This document shows, piece after piece, positions 1-13,600 of a stretch of DNA of 64,000 nt. The position numbers and the translations under genes are program-made. The stretch lies in assembly GCA_021521415.1 (NCBI GenBank), contig JAIQDT010004225.1, positions 124,001 to 188,000 of the forward strand, given 5' to 3'. The number at the start of each line of letters is the position of its first letter. Position 1 is the stretch's first letter. Below the pieces are notes generated by a model, which searched no databases, had not been told where the DNA came from, and saw nothing but the letters and a program-made list of their open reading frames with translations. This stretch comes from Bidens hawaiensis (taxonomy: Eukaryota; Streptophyta; Magnoliopsida; Asterales; Asteraceae).

Positions 1-2314
1 GCTTATTGCAATATGGATCTAACTTCTGACACTGATCGAAGTTTATGGTGCAAAGGTGAGCGGCATCGCTTTCTTCATAACCATGTTAGCCAATTTTCTC
101 TCATCATTAGGGCTTATGGATGACAAAGAGCTTCTAATGAATATTATGGCCTTGGGTATTCTCGTGATCACCGTTATTGTCAATATATGTATCCAAACTT
201 TTACTGAGGTGCGCTTATTATCCTTTGCAAGAATTCCTTTAATAATATTTCCTCTTCTATGGCCATTTTCAGTAGCTTTGACAATTTCATCAACTAGAAA
301 AAATTAGAACACCGATACAATGAGTCACGACATTTGGTTTCAATTCATGAAGAAAAAAGGTTTCCTCCAAGGAACTAAAACGTTATGTTAAAAGTTATTG
401 GATGATGGCAGAAACTCACGACCCCCAGTTTGTAGTTGCTTGCTCACCAGTTTCTTCTTCTTATGGGGTTCCATGCACATACCTTGCTTTGATTTCAGGT
501 GTAGCATTTGTAAAATCAATAAGAGGTATGCAACATAATTGGTTTGGTACTTCAGATTATCAGTGGTCACTCAAGATAATTTTCCTAGTTCAAACTTTTG
601 GGATTATGGTAGGTAGTATAGCACCGATCTTCAGATGTTTCGCATATGTTGGTAATTACAATCTCTCAAAGCAATGGATCAAAAAGAATTTAAAAGTTTT
701 TCAAGTTGAAAAACACTGGATACAAAGGCTTCAACAATGGAAATGTGTCCATGTTCATTCACATATTCCAGGACGCTATTGCAAAATTGTTTTCCAAAAC
801 ATAAAAAACACATTTTTGAACATTTATTTGACATTTCATATTGCCGTTTTGGTTATATGCAAAACAACATGTCTTGTTGCAAGAACTTTTGTGATTTTAC
901 TCTCTTGTTGGTATTTTTTCAAGTCCTTTTTGAAAAGGTTTAAAAAGAAAGTAAACACACCTAATATCAGTGAGAGCTCAATAATAGAAGAATATACTAG
1001 GTATGTTGTACAAATTGATGCGGAGGAAAGCTTTCAAACAAAATATTGAAAAATACGCTCCACTTGATGACTCAACTCCTTGCATCTGAAAGGAAAGAAC
1101 TACGTAAACTTATAATGCTTCTAGAGAAATCTACCGGATTCAATGGAGTAGTGGAGTTCGACAATGACAAAGTCCCTCCTTTATATCCGGATGAAATTCG
1201 CATGTGTTGGAGCCTAGCACCAGTAACGTTGACAACAACTGTCATTGCACTTCTTAACAGTACTGGAAATGGTCATTTCAACTGGTTACTTTCCGGCATA
1301 AGGGAAGGCCTCCAAATTATAAGTCATATTGAAGAATGCCTCTATCAAGACGGTGACTCAAGAAAGGCAAGAAATGCTGCAAGACGTGTATGGACAGAAG
1401 TTGAAGTATATCGCACATGGTTAGGAATCCATCTTCAAAAGAAGGTCTATAAGGGAAATTATACATCAAAGGAGATTCTTAAATGGTTGGTTGATGAAGC
1501 TGCAAAAATTATGATAAAGTTTAAGAGCAGCAAAAGGCCAAGTATAGATCACTCACCAAACAAATTTATACTTGCGGGTGCCATGTACAAAATCAACGAG
1601 ACTATAATGTTGTATTGCAATGGGAAAGAAACCTGGCCAAATGATGAAGAACTTCTTGAATGGATATTATTACTATAATATAAATAAGAAGTTTGGTGCC
1701 GCAAGTGGCCTATTGGGTCACTTGGCGGCACCGTATTGATCGATAAGTTTTGTTTTTTAGTTCAGTTACCATAATAAATGTAATGGAAACCGACCAAATG
1801 TTAATTTTTTTTTGTTTTAGTTCCGGTAACATAACAAACTTGAAAGAAACCGACCGAGTTTACGCAGACTCGTGGCGTTATTTAAAGCCCATTACCAACA
1901 ACGCTCAGGTTTTACCAATTGCAAGTTTACTGACCGAATTCGTGTCTATATATATCATAACGAACGCAGCCGATGCTGACTGAATTCGTGTCGATTCATC
2001 GTCGTAACGCTCGCATTTTACTAACATCCGTGTTTCAACGCTGGGATATTGCCAGCTACCACATGTTATAAAAATGAATTGTCATCACCATGCAATTGAG
2101 AAAAAGGGAGACAACATTCGCAATGCTCCTTAGCTTCTTGGTAAATCCAAAAAGATCCTTAAAAATCCTTAAAACACGCCATCTTCCAAACATTGATCTA
2201 GACTCTATGGCATACATTGAAAAGTGGCGTGTACTACCCAAGAGTCAATTACCCAATGACGAAGCTTCTCTAGATGGGAACCACGCTCTTCAAGTTTTGG
2301 TGAATCACTCATAA
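1..2314 (+). pseudogene. Copy A: decayed, 5'-truncated member of the multi-pass membrane protein array
   Basis: The segment aligns by eye with intact copies B and E from the second membrane segment to near the C-terminus; the start lies outside the window. Lesions visible against B, D and E: 16 bp are missing near base 13, single-base losses occur near 297 and 362, and 4 bp are missing near 1025. Coding sequence breaks off near 1672 where about 385 bp of repeat replaces about 40 bp of gene. A TAG lies near 2133, and an extra A shifts the frame near 2170. The longest surviving pieces are 402-1049 and 1046-1678. The family motifs for the EKHWIQRLQ loop and the KEILKW segment are still readable. 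It cannot make the full protein and is probably the oldest relic in the array. Confidence 0.9.
1672..2055 (-). repeat. Dispersed repeat insertion inside copy A (related to 35848-36401)
   Basis: Gene sequence stops near 1672 and resumes near 2056 at the conserved stretch that codes for the CHHHAIEKR-like motif. The insert, read on the minus strand, ends in a hairpin (GGTGCCGCCAAGTG pairs with CACTTGCGGCACC, about 1693-1732) and carries modules with GGTCGGTTTC and CCGGAACTAAAA. The same modules and hairpin occur at 35848-36401 in the opposite orientation. A 3'-terminal hairpin suggests a Helitron-like non-autonomous element, but a clean TC start and CTRR end are not visible, so the class stays open. 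Confidence 0.55.
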
Positions 2315-5095
2315 TATATATCTACTATGTAACAAATGCATATTCATAGATCTTCTAATGATTTGGCATATATGTCCATAGTAACCTACCTGTTATTTTT
2401 GTGTATGTCGAATACCATTATCATGGTTATTATTTCAAATCTCAACTTAGTAGATTAAACTTGGGCCATTTGGTTTAAAAAACAAGTGCTTTTTAAATCC
2501 TCATGTGAAGGCTTTAGGCTCCTTTTTGTTATATATAAACAAAAAAACCCTGAACCTGATCCATGCCCCTTACATGTAAACACTCAAGTATTCAACATAA
2601 CTTGCACAAACAAAGAGCAAATGCAATTTGTGACTACTCTTTGAGAAACAAGACAGCATTAGGTAAATTACCACTGAATTTCAATGGATATTGAATGCTA
2701 TATAGCTATTGTATTTGTGATTTCTAGGATTTGAATCTAATCTAAGTATACTATTAATGCAAACAAGTTGTGCACATGTCATTTAACTAAGTACTCTACA
2801 TAGGATGCCAAGTAGATGCCATGTCACCGTTTCCTATTATATCATGGCGCATGACCCGCTTACCTATTATAGCCCATAACCCGTATGGCTTTATAAAACT
2901 TTGAAAAATAAATTATTGTGTGATAAAGGTTTACCAACCCTACTAAAGTGGTAATTGTGTTAGAATTTTTGACTTAACATATATAAATATAATTTCTCTT
3001 CAAGTATAAAACCAAAATTATACTTAGTTGTTAACATTTCTATAATTCACAACATCGCATTGTCTTCCTATATTTCTTTAACACAACCATTTAAGATAGT
3101 TCATCATTTCTCTTCTCATTTTATAATATAATATGTTTTTATTTATTTTCTTTTACAACCAAACCTTAGTCTTTGTAAATTTAGTTTTTAAATATGTGAC
3201 AACATTTTGTCATAATATCATCTTTATACACACAATATTTAATATAACAATATCGCTATGAATATTTTATTTTTAAAATAAATCTAACACCAACGTTTTG
3301 TTTTCAACTTAAAATTATAGTGCATAATATGTCAACACTTATTAAAAAAGTCATAAATAAAAATTAATATGAAATAACTGAATTTAAATATTATATATTT
3401 TTTATTTTTATTATATTTTCATCCGTGTGGGCTCTAACCTAGTGTCACATTATAAGAGGGTTGTTAGACTTTGAATGTATGGGTTTGAAAGTTTTAGGGT
3501 GGTTGTTAAACTTTAAATGAAAGGGTTTGAAGGTTAAAGACTTTGAATCTTTGAAATCTGGTTCACACAATCGTACATCACTTCTTTGACTATTAGTTAA
3601 TTTTTTGGTCCAGTTGCTGAAGTTTTGATATTTTATTAATCCATTACTAGTTTGATTTTTTAGTTAATTCACTGGTCAAATTGTTGAGTGTTCTTCAATT
3701 TGATTTGTTAAATTGAATTTTAACCATCGAGCTTTGTTGTCAGAGTTTTAAAAATATAATTACGATTGAATGGTGATGGTATCACTAAATCAGTCGTGAA
3801 TGAAGTGATAGTTGGACGTTTCCAAACTACTAAAGAAGCGTTGTATGCACAGTTATTAACTTTCATATCACGTGTACTCTTCTCTTCTCCTGGTTAAACT
3901 AGAGAGTTCTAACCTTATTCAATAAAATTATTAGATTTTGTATATAAAATCCAATAAATTCTCATGAAGGAGAGATCAGTTGTGGACTCTCTTGACGTCC
4001 TCCGGTTCCGCCCATGCGAAGAAAAGGCAATTCCTAATCTTGGAAACTACAAAACGTTATTAGCAGGATGGGTCGGGCTAAACTGGTTTTTTTAAAGCGG
4101 TTAGGTTACGAATCGAGTTGGCGGGCCCAAACCGGTTTTTTTTCACCTTTAGTTGTAATTCACGAGCCAACTCTTGGGCCCGCTTCTTCACCTAAAAGGC
4201 TAAAAATCTGGCATCAGTCTGAGGGGCTGCATGTTAATTGGGCTCAGAAAAATTTGGTCAAGGCCCAAGGCCATTCTTTTCTTGTGATTTGTGAATACAT
4301 TAATTAGTGCTATGAAATCTACCCACATCGGTTTGCATATTTTGTGGAGTTATATATTCTTACCGAGTTTTTAAAGTTATTCTGCAGTTGTAGGTAAACG
4401 TGTCAAATAGAAAATCAGCTAGCTAAAAGCTCGAATCGAACCAAACTTAAACAAGCAGATCAAGTCTGAGTATTAGCCTGAAAATAAGTTTCTTTAATAA
4501 AAAGAGGCCAACATGAGCTTCACCTATCCATCTTAAGTAGGCTAGTGAAACTCAACCAACCTTCTATTAATATAAACTTTAGTTAATATAATAACTATAT
4601 ATTTATATTATAATTATATATGAAGTTACGACAAGAATAGCTAGATAATATGTAATATAAAATTAATTATATATACATATGTATGATATAAATACTTATA
4701 TTGTTTATTAATTATTGATTAGTAAACAAGCCAATCTTAAGCTTGTAAAACTACTTACAAAATACACTCAAGTACTACTGGAAACGAGAGGGGCTCAAGC
4801 TTAAGCCCGGGCTCAACGACACCCCTATCCACAATACTAGTAAGATGGGATGTACCTCGGCGAGCTGTATTTCGTTTTGCCGTTTTATCCTTCAATACTT
4901 GTATGTGCATATCACAAATTAGTAGTCATCTTTTGTATATATTTCTCACATTAACTTTTCATATTCAGTTGACATAACGTATGGAATACTTTTTGGATAT
5001 TTAGAAGTGCTACAGTAGCTTAACGTGTGAAGATAATCAATTAGTAGAACTATTAATTGTATAATTTCTTGATGCTTCTTCGTGACATGGCAACC
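2315..5095. other. Intergenic A-B: AT-rich, no gene seen
   Basis: This is the 3' flank of copy A followed by AT-rich DNA without a supportable gene. A short imperfect duplication around 3459-3540 repeats a TTTGAA-rich motif. From about 4391 to 4830 the sequence starts TAGGTAAACGTGTC, contains AGCTCGAATCGAACC and ends CAACGACACCCCTA, which recalls non-autonomous hAT elements. I could not find a matching 8-bp target duplication, so it is not called as an element. The short ORFs here show no family features. Confidence 0.5.
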
Positions 5096-5205
5096 GTTTA
5101 CTTTGAGTCAAGCTTAGCACAATAATGCTCTTTGCAAACTTTCAACCATATGTTAGGTGGCCCTTTGAAAAGGAAAGGGGAGAAACATCACGGGCTAATA
5201 ATCTT
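5096..5205 (+). promoter_or_regulatory. Conserved upstream block of copy B
   Basis: Two stretches are shared with other copies. CGTTTACTTTGAGTCAAGC recurs almost unchanged at about 50473 upstream of copy E. GGCCCTTTGAAAAGGAAAGG recurs upstream of copies C (about 20193) and D (about 31028), and at the orphan block near 37042. Conservation between otherwise diverged intergenic sequences suggests a duplicated regulatory module. It lies about 720-830 bp before the ATG. Confidence 0.5.
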
Positions 5206-5507
5206 GGTGACTTTACAGTAATAAATTAAATAATCAATAACTCTGTTACTCCAACTCAAATCAACATTAGTAACAAAACTCATTTGATATATCTATTTAA
5301 CTCGAGATTAGGGAAACAAGATGGAATTGATGGGAAACCAGGGAAGTGAGAATGGATGGTCGAGAGTAACGGCTACTGAATAGACTCGATGAAATGAAGA
5401 GTCGGTGAATAACATAAGAGAGAAAAATAGTTTCACTTCTGGAAAATCCAAATAGAAATTTTAAAAAAACTTCTTATGTTAGCGATCAATTATATACGTA
5501 ACTATAT

Positions 5508-5702
5508 ATGTAGTGACGGATTTAGAAAAAAAAATTCAGAGCATCCAAATAAATTTTTTGGACCTAGGGGCATCCTAATATTTGCTCAGGGGTATTCGAC
5601 ACATAAAACGGAGAATAGATTTTCTTTTGCACTTAGCAGACAAAGACACAAAGTTGAGCAGTAGCCCATGCACAAATGGCCTAGGCATCGATACGCCCCT
5701 AT
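5508..5702. repeat. Possible short non-autonomous DNA element in the copy B promoter
   Basis: The segment begins TAGTGACGGATTTAG and ends GATACGCCCCTA, an imperfect inverted pair of the TAG(G/T)GGCGGA type seen in plant hAT-like elements. Flanks CTATATATG and CTATATGTG are similar but not identical, so the target duplication is uncertain. No coding sequence belongs to it. Confidence 0.3.
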
Positions 5703-5923
5703 ATGTGTCTTTTTTTATTTAATTTTTTTTATGTTATATTTGTTTTCATTTATGTGTGAATACGTTGAAGAAACATACAACTTGACACATCTTCCAGAGA
5801 TATCTTTGAGTTTCTTACAATTTTAATACACATATATATATATATACATCACCATGTTAATTTGGCTTTTGCTCTGCTAATTATCTAAGCACAATATTCA
5901 TTTCTCCCTTCTTTGATTCTACA

Positions 5924-8101
5924 ATGGCTTGGCAATCTCCTGTTGACGCCATGCCGTGGGTGGGCTTGTATACTGCTGTAGCATCTTTGATATGCACACT
6001 TGCAATGGCAGCCGATCTCATACACGGGTTGTGGCTATGGAAATTATGGTTTCCAAATAAATATTTCACTCTCAATGCTACAACCATAACACTTATCGCA
6101 ATAGCAATGAAGCTACCAGTGGATCTTGATCCGTCTAGTGATTACGTTTACTCCATAAAGATTATCAGCATCATTTTCTTGGTCACCATGTTAGCCAATT
6201 TTCTCCCTTCTTTAGGACTTATGGATGACAAAGAGCTTCTAACAAACATCTTGGCCTTGGCTATCCTTGTGGTAACCATTGTTGTAAATATGGGGATCCA
6301 GTTTTATACTTTGTCATACTTCTATACCGCAATTCCTTTTATATTTCCCCTTCTGTGGCCATTTTCAATGGCTTTGACTATTTCAGCAACTAGAAACAAA
6401 TTAGAACATAAGTACAAGGAGTCACAACAACTAGTTTCATGTCATCAAGAGAAAAGGTTTTCTTCCAAGGAACTCAAGCTATATGTTAAAAAGTATTGGA
6501 TGATGACAGAAACTCGTAACCCCCAATTTGAAATTGCTAGCTCACCGGTTTCTTCTGCTTTTGGGGTTATATGCTCACTCTTTGTTTTGTGTTTCGGTTT
6601 ATATATTCGACCCACTATAACTGACGTACAGTATAACAAGTTTGAGAATTCAGATTATAAGTGGTCACCGGCAATAATTCTTATGGTGCAATTAGTTGGG
6701 GTTTTAGTAGGTAGTATTGCACCGGTTTTTAGATGTTTCACTTTTGTCGGGCATTACACTCTATCCAAGAAATTGAGCAAGAACATTTTAAACGTGCTCC
6801 ATGTTGAGAAACACTGGATCCAAAGGCTTCAAAACTGGAAACATAAGTATGCCCATTCACATATTCTAGGCCGCAATTTCCTAATCGTTTTTCATAATGT
6901 AAAAAACACATTTTTAAACTTTTGTTTAGCACTTCATATTGCGGTTTTAGTCGTATGTAAACTAATATGTCTTGTTCCACAAACCTTTTTGGTCATACTT
7001 TCATTTTGTTGGTATTTTTTCAAGTCATATTTGAAAAGGTTTAAAAGGGTGGCAAATCTGTTTGATCCAAATTTCAACATAGAAATAGAAGAATATACTA
7101 GGTATGTTGTACAGATTGAAGCGGAGGCGAAACTTTCAAAGAGAGTATTAAGAAATACACTCCATTCAATAACTCACCTTCTAAATGCATCTGAAAATAA
7201 AGAGCCACGTAATCTCTTGATGCTTCTAGAGAAATCTACAGGATTCCTTGGAGTGGTAGGGTTTGACAATGACCAAGTCCAACCTCTATATCCACAAAAA
7301 ACTCACAATTGTTGGAGTCTTGTAGTAGTCACATTAACAGCAACTGCTATTGCACTTCCAAATGTTGCAAATAATCATTTCAATGGGTTACTTGCCGGCA
7401 TTAGGGAAGGCCTACAAATTGTCAGACATATTGAACAAAGTCTTTATGCAAAAGGTGAGTTAGTAAATGAAATAAAATCGGCAAGACGTGTGTGGAAAGA
7501 AATTGAAGTATACCACGCATGGCTACAAATCGATCTTCAAAAGAAGGCTCGTGCAGGAGAAACCTCAAAGGAGATTCTTAAATGGCTGGGTGACGAAGCA
7601 GTAAAAATCATGATACAATTTAGGAGTAGAAAAGAGCCAAGTATAGATCAATCACCTCATAAGTTCATACTTGCAAGCTCCATGTACAGAATCAGCAACA
7701 CTCTATTACACTTCAGTGAACAAGAACTTTGGTTGAATGAAGAAAAACTCTTTGAACGGATTTCAACTATAATTGCAGATATTTTATCTGCTTGCTTTAC
7801 CAACTTACCATGTGCTATAAAAATGAAGTGTCACCATGATGCAATAGAGAAAAGGGAAGAGAACATTAAAATTGCGGCCCGACTTCTTGGGGAATCAATA
7901 AAAATCCTAAAGATCCTTAAATCACGCCAACTCCCTAACATAGATAAAGACTCGATGACATACATTGATAATTGGCGTTTATTACTCATGAGTCAAATAC
8001 CCTATGGTGCTGAGATACCCAATGGGGGTGCTTCTTCGACACAATTTCAACAAGGTTCTACAAGTTCTAATGAATCTTTGATAGTGAGTACTATGCAATA
8101 A
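5924..8101 (+). CDS. Copy B: intact multi-pass membrane protein, uncharacterised plant family (725 aa)
   Basis: Single uninterrupted exon. The ATG begins MAWQSPVDAMPWVGLY, and the PWVGLY start context recurs in copies C, D and E, which fixes the start. About nine hydrophobic stretches are visible at residues 12-33, 50-66, 78-98, 106-127, 133-154, 211-229, 249-268, 330-349 and 350-368. Between segments 7 and 8 lies a basic loop with EKHWIQRLQNW (295-305). The remaining ~350 residues look soluble and helical, with KEILKWLGDEA (549-559), a CHH motif (636-638) and a Ser-rich tail. No catalytic motif, signal peptide or known domain was recognised. I recall related unnamed proteins in other dicots, but function, membrane and partners are unknown. 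A TATA-like TATATATA run lies at about 5829-5846. With E it is one of two undamaged copies. Confidence 0.93.
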   Translation: MAWQSPVDAMPWVGLYTAVASLICTLAMAADLIHGLWLWKLWFPNKYFTLNATTITLIAIAMKLPVDLDPSSDYVYSIKIISIIFLVTMLANFLPSLGLMDDKELLTNILALAILVVTIVVNMGIQFYTLSYFYTAIPFIFPLLWPFSMALTISATRNKLEHKYKESQQLVSCHQEKRFSSKELKLYVKKYWMMTETRNPQFEIASSPVSSAFGVICSLFVLCFGLYIRPTITDVQYNKFENSDYKWSPAIILMVQLVGVLVGSIAPVFRCFTFVGHYTLSKKLSKNILNVLHVEKHWIQRLQNWKHKYAHSHILGRNFLIVFHNVKNTFLNFCLALHIAVLVVCKLICLVPQTFLVILSFCWYFFKSYLKRFKRVANLFDPNFNIEIEEYTRYVVQIEAEAKLSKRVLRNTLHSITHLLNASENKEPRNLLMLLEKSTGFLGVVGFDNDQVQPLYPQKTHNCWSLVVVTLTATAIALPNVANNHFNGLLAGIREGLQIVRHIEQSLYAKGELVNEIKSARRVWKEIEVYHAWLQIDLQKKARAGETSKEILKWLGDEAVKIMIQFRSRKEPSIDQSPHKFILASSMYRISNTLLHFSEQELWLNEEKLFERISTIIADILSACFTNLPCAIKMKCHHDAIEKREENIKIAARLLGESIKILKILKSRQLPNIDKDSMTYIDNWRLLLMSQIPYGAEIPNGGASSTQFQQGSTSSNESLIVSTMQ

Positions 8102-8455
8102 GCCTAGGTACATTAATATTCTCTTGATCTATCATATGCATCTAGAATAATTGTACTTGCGATTGATGCTTTTGTAATAATATCATTACTGTGATTATTC
8201 CTTCCGACATCACTAAGCGTGGACCTAGCTAGTTATTGGTAGCCAGTGCTACGGATCAACTTGGCCCTTGTAGGGTGTAACCTTTTCAGAACCAACCTGG
8301 CCCAACCGTGACGGTTTAGAAATTGACTTATCTGCAAGTAAAACTTAACAAGTATAATTAATCAGCGGGAGAAATACAAAATCCACGTATGACATAATCT
8401 AATTTAAGAGGTACACCAGATTCAATTAATCCCATAACTCTCTAAACTATAAAGG
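8102..8455. other. 3' flank of copy B
   Basis: No gene. A stretch around 8220-8290 (ACCTAGCTAGTTAT, then ATCAACTTGG) reappears at about 59659-59720 downstream of copy E, and more weakly downstream of copy C near 23318. The flank is therefore part of the duplicated unit. It ends at the target duplication AAAGG (8451-8455) of the next element. Confidence 0.55.
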
Positions 8456-10679
8456 TGTCGCACCCCGACTAAGGGGCTGGACGTGACGGTTGAATACCAA
8501 TCAAAACACAGCGGAAATAAGGTAACAAATGTATATTAAGACGCTAGGTCAATGTTACAATAAAATGTCAAATACAACTACAAACTAGAAATTCAACTAT
8601 CATCTAATTAGGAGATAGGCTCTACTATCTATCATGGCTTCTTCGGGCAAATCTCTACGGTTTGATGTAGGTCTTCTAAAAAAGGTCTTCTATCTCCAAA
8701 CAAGCTCATGTCTAAATATCTATATTTCCACATCTTGAGAAGAGGTACCTGAACACATGCTTAAAATAACTGGGTCAACTAAAAAGTTGGTAAGTTCATG
8801 AGTTTAATTTATAAAAACACATATATAAAATTGATCTAAATAGTAAATAGTATGGTGCACATTAAACAAGTTCACAATCAAACCTGTGTTCACGACCTGT
8901 GAACATCTAAAATATATAAACTCCTTACCCATACCCCTTATTGTTATGGGTCAAATTTACTTATGTCTGCCAACATAAGATACAAAATTTCGCCGATATA
9001 TGTCACAAGATAACCATTATATCATTCAGTGGGAGGTCGTCCATGATATAAGCCCACTGTGTGCGGGGGTCTTCCCCAAATAGTACTACCCATATGTCCC
9101 GTGGCTCCTAATGGAGTTAATGATTGTGCTACAAAGTCGGAGATTGTTTATGGCAGCTAAATTGGTCTTGATTAATAATACACCAGTAATTTTTAAAACA
9201 TATAGAAGCATGTATCCACCCAAAAATTTAAGAAAAAGGGTGTGCATGAACTCACCTTGGTCTATGCGTATGCGTGAAGATAAAAACGCTAAAGAATCTT
9301 GTATGCTACGCGGGAAATGGCTCCAACTCACATACATTCCTAAATTCATGTAATGTGTCACTAGAAGTAATATGTGTCATATTATATGTGCCCGTGACCT
9401 AAGTTGGTTATGGTTATTGATATTCTTATTTTATTTGAGATTATAGTTGCATATTGTGGCATGGGTCGTAACAAGCTTCCTAATTTAAAAAGTTGTGGAA
9501 TTTATCTTGCAAATTTTTCAAATAAAAGAAAATATGGTTTATAGTAAAATAAGGTTTTCTATAGAATGATTTATGTAAAAATAATTTGGTTTATGTTAGT
9601 CACAAATATACAATTTTGTTATTTTGGCAAATTTTATTCCCTCGATATAGATATATAATATACCTTAATAGTCTTTAAAATTAAACTTTTGATTTTTAGT
9701 AACTTAATATATATGTATGTATTCTCATATTCTATAAAAAGTATATATTTTAGGTATAAATAATATGCAGTGCTTAGAAGTAAGTCTCAATGCTGTTGGT
9801 TTCTGTAAATTTTGGCTTTTTTAAGAACACATTAAAGATTATATTTCTCAATTTATCTTACAAATATCCTTTTTATATGCTAGATAATCTGCAAAAACAT
9901 AGATTCTTAAATTTTTACATTTTGGTTTCGGTTATACATATATTTGATATTTAATGCATTAAAACAAATTATAATAAATAATATATAACAACTTGAATGG
10001 CTTGTATAATTATAATTTGGTTATATATTATGAAAATAAGTCATATAAAAATATGGGTATCACGGTTTAGGTCGGTTTTGGGTTAAATCATGTGAACGCT
10101 CGATTTAACTGTGTGATTAACTCGTAAGTTAAATGAAGGTGATTTAACTTCCTATTATCTTAAATAGACATATTTTTACTATAAATAAGTAGGTTTTAAT
10201 ATTGGTAGTAAAAATCACGTGGTTTTCAGTTATGTAACTTAACAGTTTTTATAATTTTAATCTTGTGTCCATGTTTTTAAAGCACAACTCATTTTAAACA
10301 GGTTTTATAGGTATTATGAACTGAAGGTAACTTTTGTTAAAGTACTGTATATGCATGATATCGCGGGTGCCTATAGTTTATATAAAAATCATGATTTTAA
10401 GCATAACAAATGAGTAGACGTGTTAGGAAGTTATACCTACTTGATGAGCTAATTCAAGAGGTTTACAAAGAGACTTTAACCAGGTACAAAGGTTCTATAA
10501 AAACATGGTTAGGATATGGTTAAGGGTTTGCAGCAACCATGTGAAAACTAACATTGAAAACGAGAAGATGAAGATTTTGATAACGGTTTAGGCGTACCTT
10601 GGTTGTGTTGACCATGAGTTTGACTTGGGGCTGTGTATGGTGTCCAATAGTAGGGCTTTTTCACTGTTAAGATGATGAT

Positions 10680-13600
10680 TGTCACACCCCAACCTAATGC
10701 GGAAATGTCGGGATGTGATCCGATTGCTCACAGCTCGAAGATACTATCATGTATCAAATGTGACAATATCTAATTAATTATTTACAAATATTACACACAT
10801 TATCCAAATATACAAAACAATTCAAATACACAAATATGAGTTCATATAACGATTATTTTGATTATATCATAAGGTCTTGTCTACGTGTCCAGCTTCAATC
10901 TTCAATACAAGCAACCTGCATATGCGTAGAAAATGGAGTTTTGTCAGCAAACATGTTGAGTGAGTTTACCACCAAGTTTTGACACCAAAATAATGTTAAT
11001 ATGATAAATAAGCAAAACGTAATAAATGCGGTAATGAAATTGATGTAACCCAAAGTGTACATCTTATTGCATTGAATTATCCTCATATTTGTGTTAAACT
11101 CCATGCAAATTCATTGGTTTTGGTACTTATTAGAGTTATTTGTGAATTTGCAGGTCCGGGCGCCCGCCCGACAAAGAAAACATGAAAAGAGGGCATTTCG
11201 GGGACAAAATAGGCAATCTGCCAGACTTGCACGACCATGCTTGCCCGTGCCAGAGCCAGTGCCACAAATTCAAAGGTGCACGACCGTGCATGGTCGTGCG
11301 GATGCCCGTGCAGGATCTGCACGGCCGTGCGGGCCCGTGCCGATGACCGTGCCAGAACAGAGAAATCTGACCTTTTGGTCAGGCTAAAGCAGGTTGTTGA
11401 CTTTCCACTTATATGCACGACCGTGCATGCCCGTGCACGAGCCCGTGCCAGACGTCCAGAAGCTTAAATATACCTCCACTACCCCCATTTCAAGTGTGGA
11501 GCCTTAGGGGAATTCTCTAAAATTTCTGGAAAATTGTTGTGTGTTTGCTAGGGAGAATTCAAGGCTTCCATCTTGTATGATCATCCTTGCAAGTGGCATT
11601 CATCATTCATCTTAGTTTGCAATTTCTTGTTTCTAACAATGCTTTGTAAGACTATTTTGATTTTGGTTGTTGTATTAAGCCTTATGGGCTAATACTTTTA
11701 CTACTTAGATTATGTTGAAACTCCTACTTATGTGATATTTTATCTATGCATGATTTTGGCAAGTTGGTATTCTTCAAGTTTATGATATGTTCTTGAATAG
11801 AGTTTGATGGTTGAATGCTTGTTTTAATTCCTAGTCTTGTTAGTTTGATAGATGCTTAGCCATAATATGTTGGAAAACTATGTGTTAAGTATTTGTTTAT
11901 GAACTTAGTTTGTGTATGCATACTTTCATTATATCACTAAGTTAGGAATGACTAGTGAAAATTAACTTGGTTATGAATTTTAACAAGCATGAAACCTATC
12001 ACTTGATATTGGAAAATTGTATAGTGATAATATGATTCTTTGAGTTAGTTAATATTTGCTAGGGATTAAGGCCATAATTCTTGGTTCATATTTTGCTAAT
12101 TAAAAGACTCATGTGTTTAACTAGTGTTCTTGAACTTGTCTATTTTACATGATTTTAGGTAGTTAGTTTGTTGTTTTCATTCTAGCTTTCCTTTGATTAT
12201 GAGATTAGGTAGTTTTGACAAACTTACTAATATATGGTTATTAACTTGTTGAAAACCCATCATGTTGTTTTGTTGCTAGTGTTAGGTTGTCTTGATTGGA
12301 ATTTAATGTTGGTGCTTAATACATGATGTTTGTCATTATCATTGCTATTTTGTCACTAAGTTGAGTGGATGCATAGTCTAAGTAGCCTTGTTTGGATTGA
12401 TTATTAGTTGTATTTAATTTGCTTTGTCATTGTTGTATGCTAGTTTAGTTACTTGAAAAGAAATTATTTGGATTGTTGGTTTGGTTAAATTAATTACAAA
12501 GATTTTGTATCAAAAGTTAGCCGTGTCCATGGATTGACACTCGGTTCTTACCGATACTTTGCTACAAACGATAGGTACACTTGCCTTTCGTGTGTTGTTT
12601 GGTTGTTGGTGAAAACCATTTTTAAAACCCGATTTGTGTGAAACTTTTATTCAAATTTTATATATATATTCGCACACGTCAGAAATCAAACCATAAACAA
12701 GTAAGTTGTCGATTAAACCATTTCCAAGCGAATCGGGCGCCGGTAAATCAACCATGAGCAAATAAGAATAAGAATAAGACCGTTGCCAAGCGAATCGGGT
12801 GGGGGTCAATAGAATGTGAGACCTCTCCGAGCACGAATGCGCACATAAACAAGTAAGCACATAACAAGTATATTTGAATAATCACACACAATTACACGTT
12901 TGCTATTTTTGATATGTATGTATATAAATATATGTATGTATAATATGATATACGCATATGTCCCCAAAACGTTTATGAAAATCGAGTAAAATAGGGAAAT
13001 GATAAAACTCACCTTAGATGGAAGGCAAGTGAGTATAATTAAGAATAAACGAGTCAACGGATAAGCGAGTCGTCCAATACGCGTCAAACTAGATAACGAA
13101 TCAGAACATGAAACTTTGGGATATGAAACTATAAATAAAAACGAACTTAATGGCGCTGGAATCAATCCAAACGGATGAGTAGAACTCTAGTTATGTTGAA
13201 TTTAAGATTTAAGCGAGCTGGTACGACCAGAATCCGAACAGCGAGTCGGAAGTCGGGTTTTGGGCAGTAGAATTAAAATTACGTTACGAGAATAAAAGTC
13301 TTCTGGACCGAATGTGGAATCCGACCAGAAGTATGAGAAAACGTATAGTCAAACTTGTTGACTGTTTTACCCTTTATCGGGTTTTAAAGCAATTGACCAG
13401 TCAATACCCTTCAATCTTAGAAATTGATTGAAGGGTATTGACTAGGGAATATGTATGAACTATTTTATACAACTTACCCGGAAAGTGAAAGGATTGATGA
13501 GAAACGGAAGTCAAAGATCCTAAAGCAAGCAAAGTCAACGATCAAGTCTTGAATCTTTAACGAATATGCAAAAACCGAAGGGTTTGAGGATGAACAAAGG

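Noticed and set aside
4391..4832. Complete non-autonomous hAT element
   Set aside because: Ends look right (TAGG...GTGTC and GACACCCCTA) but the flanking 8-mers TGCAGTTG and TCCACAAT do not match.
11083..11467. Overlapping ORFs on both strands, Arg/Ala/Pro-rich
   Set aside because: They arise from the GC-rich palindromic patch in an LTR-like segment. Simultaneous open frames on both strands and a repetitive composition argue against a gene.
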